From Sphingomonas bacterium (GTDB taxonomy: Bacteria; Pseudomonadota; Alphaproteobacteria; Sphingomonadales; Sphingomonadaceae), in contig NZ_CAHJWJ010000023.1 in NCBI RefSeq assembly GCF_903642285.1, positions 1 to 52,503 on the forward strand: 52,503 nucleotides of DNA. The letters run 5' to 3'. The notes beneath the pieces are model-generated. The model was not told the origin of the DNA, searched no databases, and saw nothing but the letters and a program-made list of their open reading frames with translations. Position 1 is the stretch's first letter. The number at the start of each line of letters is the position of its first letter. The position numbers were made by a program, and so were the translations under genes. Positions 52,492 through 52,503 of this stretch are shown in pieces.

Positions 52492-52503
52492 ATGTCCGCC
52501 CTG
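52492..52503 (+). CDS. start of a partial gene cut by the window edge
   Basis: ATG 52492 with AAGGAG (52478-52483) 8 nt upstream and the promoter above. Only M-S-A-L is visible, so no product can be given. Confidence 0.45.

Overview
This window reads as chromosomal DNA of a Sphingomonas-like alphaproteobacterium (Sphingomonadaceae). Support: high G+C coding sequence with the matching codon use, a DUF1476 ATP-synthase zeta inhibitor, a TIGR02300/FYDLN acidic protein, GatCAB amidotransferase, the order aroA-cmk-rpsA-ihfB, a tig/clpP/clpX/lon/hupB proteostasis locus, a class II AroA and many genes joined by ATGA/GTGA overlaps. The genus is inferred from gene content; no database search was possible.

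Layout. 1-3.3 kb: orphan Imm53-type immunity gene, ribosome-rescue factor arfB, free-Met-R-sulfoxide reductase msrC, an RcnB/glycine-zipper envelope protein. 3.3-6.5 kb: low-GC bactofilin-like mini-protein, secreted M28 peptidase, ruvX, DUF3089 hydrolase. 6.6-9.8 kb: gatCAB. 9.9-12.3 kb: exported unknown protein, cyclophilin, frameshifted GFA gene, two tiny acidic/proline-rich proteins. 12.4-25.3 kb: tRNA-Leu, then tig, clpP, clpX, lon and hupB in the classical order, interrupted by a glycosyltransferase, a retropepsin-TPR protein and a convergent M1 peptidase/81-aa/ICMT operon. 25.4-37.1 kb: tRNA-Val, a complete type II secretion operon gspC-N, tRNA-His. 37.1-41 kb: amino-acid dehydrogenase, zeta inhibitor, BolA, Grx4, MBL hydrolase, DUF4230 protein. 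41-45 kb: membrane proteins, nadA-nadC, RNase T2. 44.9-51.3 kb (minus strand): DUF4112, orphan solute-binding lipoprotein, tRNA-Leu, ihfB, rpsA, cmk, aroA. 51.4-52.5 kb: FYDLN protein, tRNA-Ala, a Nudix gene with a 5' frameshift, and the first codons of a further gene.

Most genes are housekeeping. I found no CRISPR array, transposase, phage genes or recognisable new defence system. The least explained signal is in the repeats. (1) A 143-bp element (family C) has strongly conserved ends and a diverged core; two copies have identical length (1227-1369 and 22213-22355) and a third is degenerate (488-633). (2) Family A consists of GTCATGCCGG-type palindromes between genes. (3) Family B consists of CCCTCTCCC-type palindromes. 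Families A and B have entered the T2SS operon, where they supply the gspE C-terminus, the gspF ribosome-binding site and long leader peptides of the pseudopilins GspG and GspJ.

Other points of interest are a solute-binding lipoprotein gene that begins at the 3' end of tRNA-Leu with no room for a ribosome-binding site, a trigger factor with a CATGAC hexanucleotide run coding His-Asp repeats, and two probable single-base frameshifts (GFA and Nudix).
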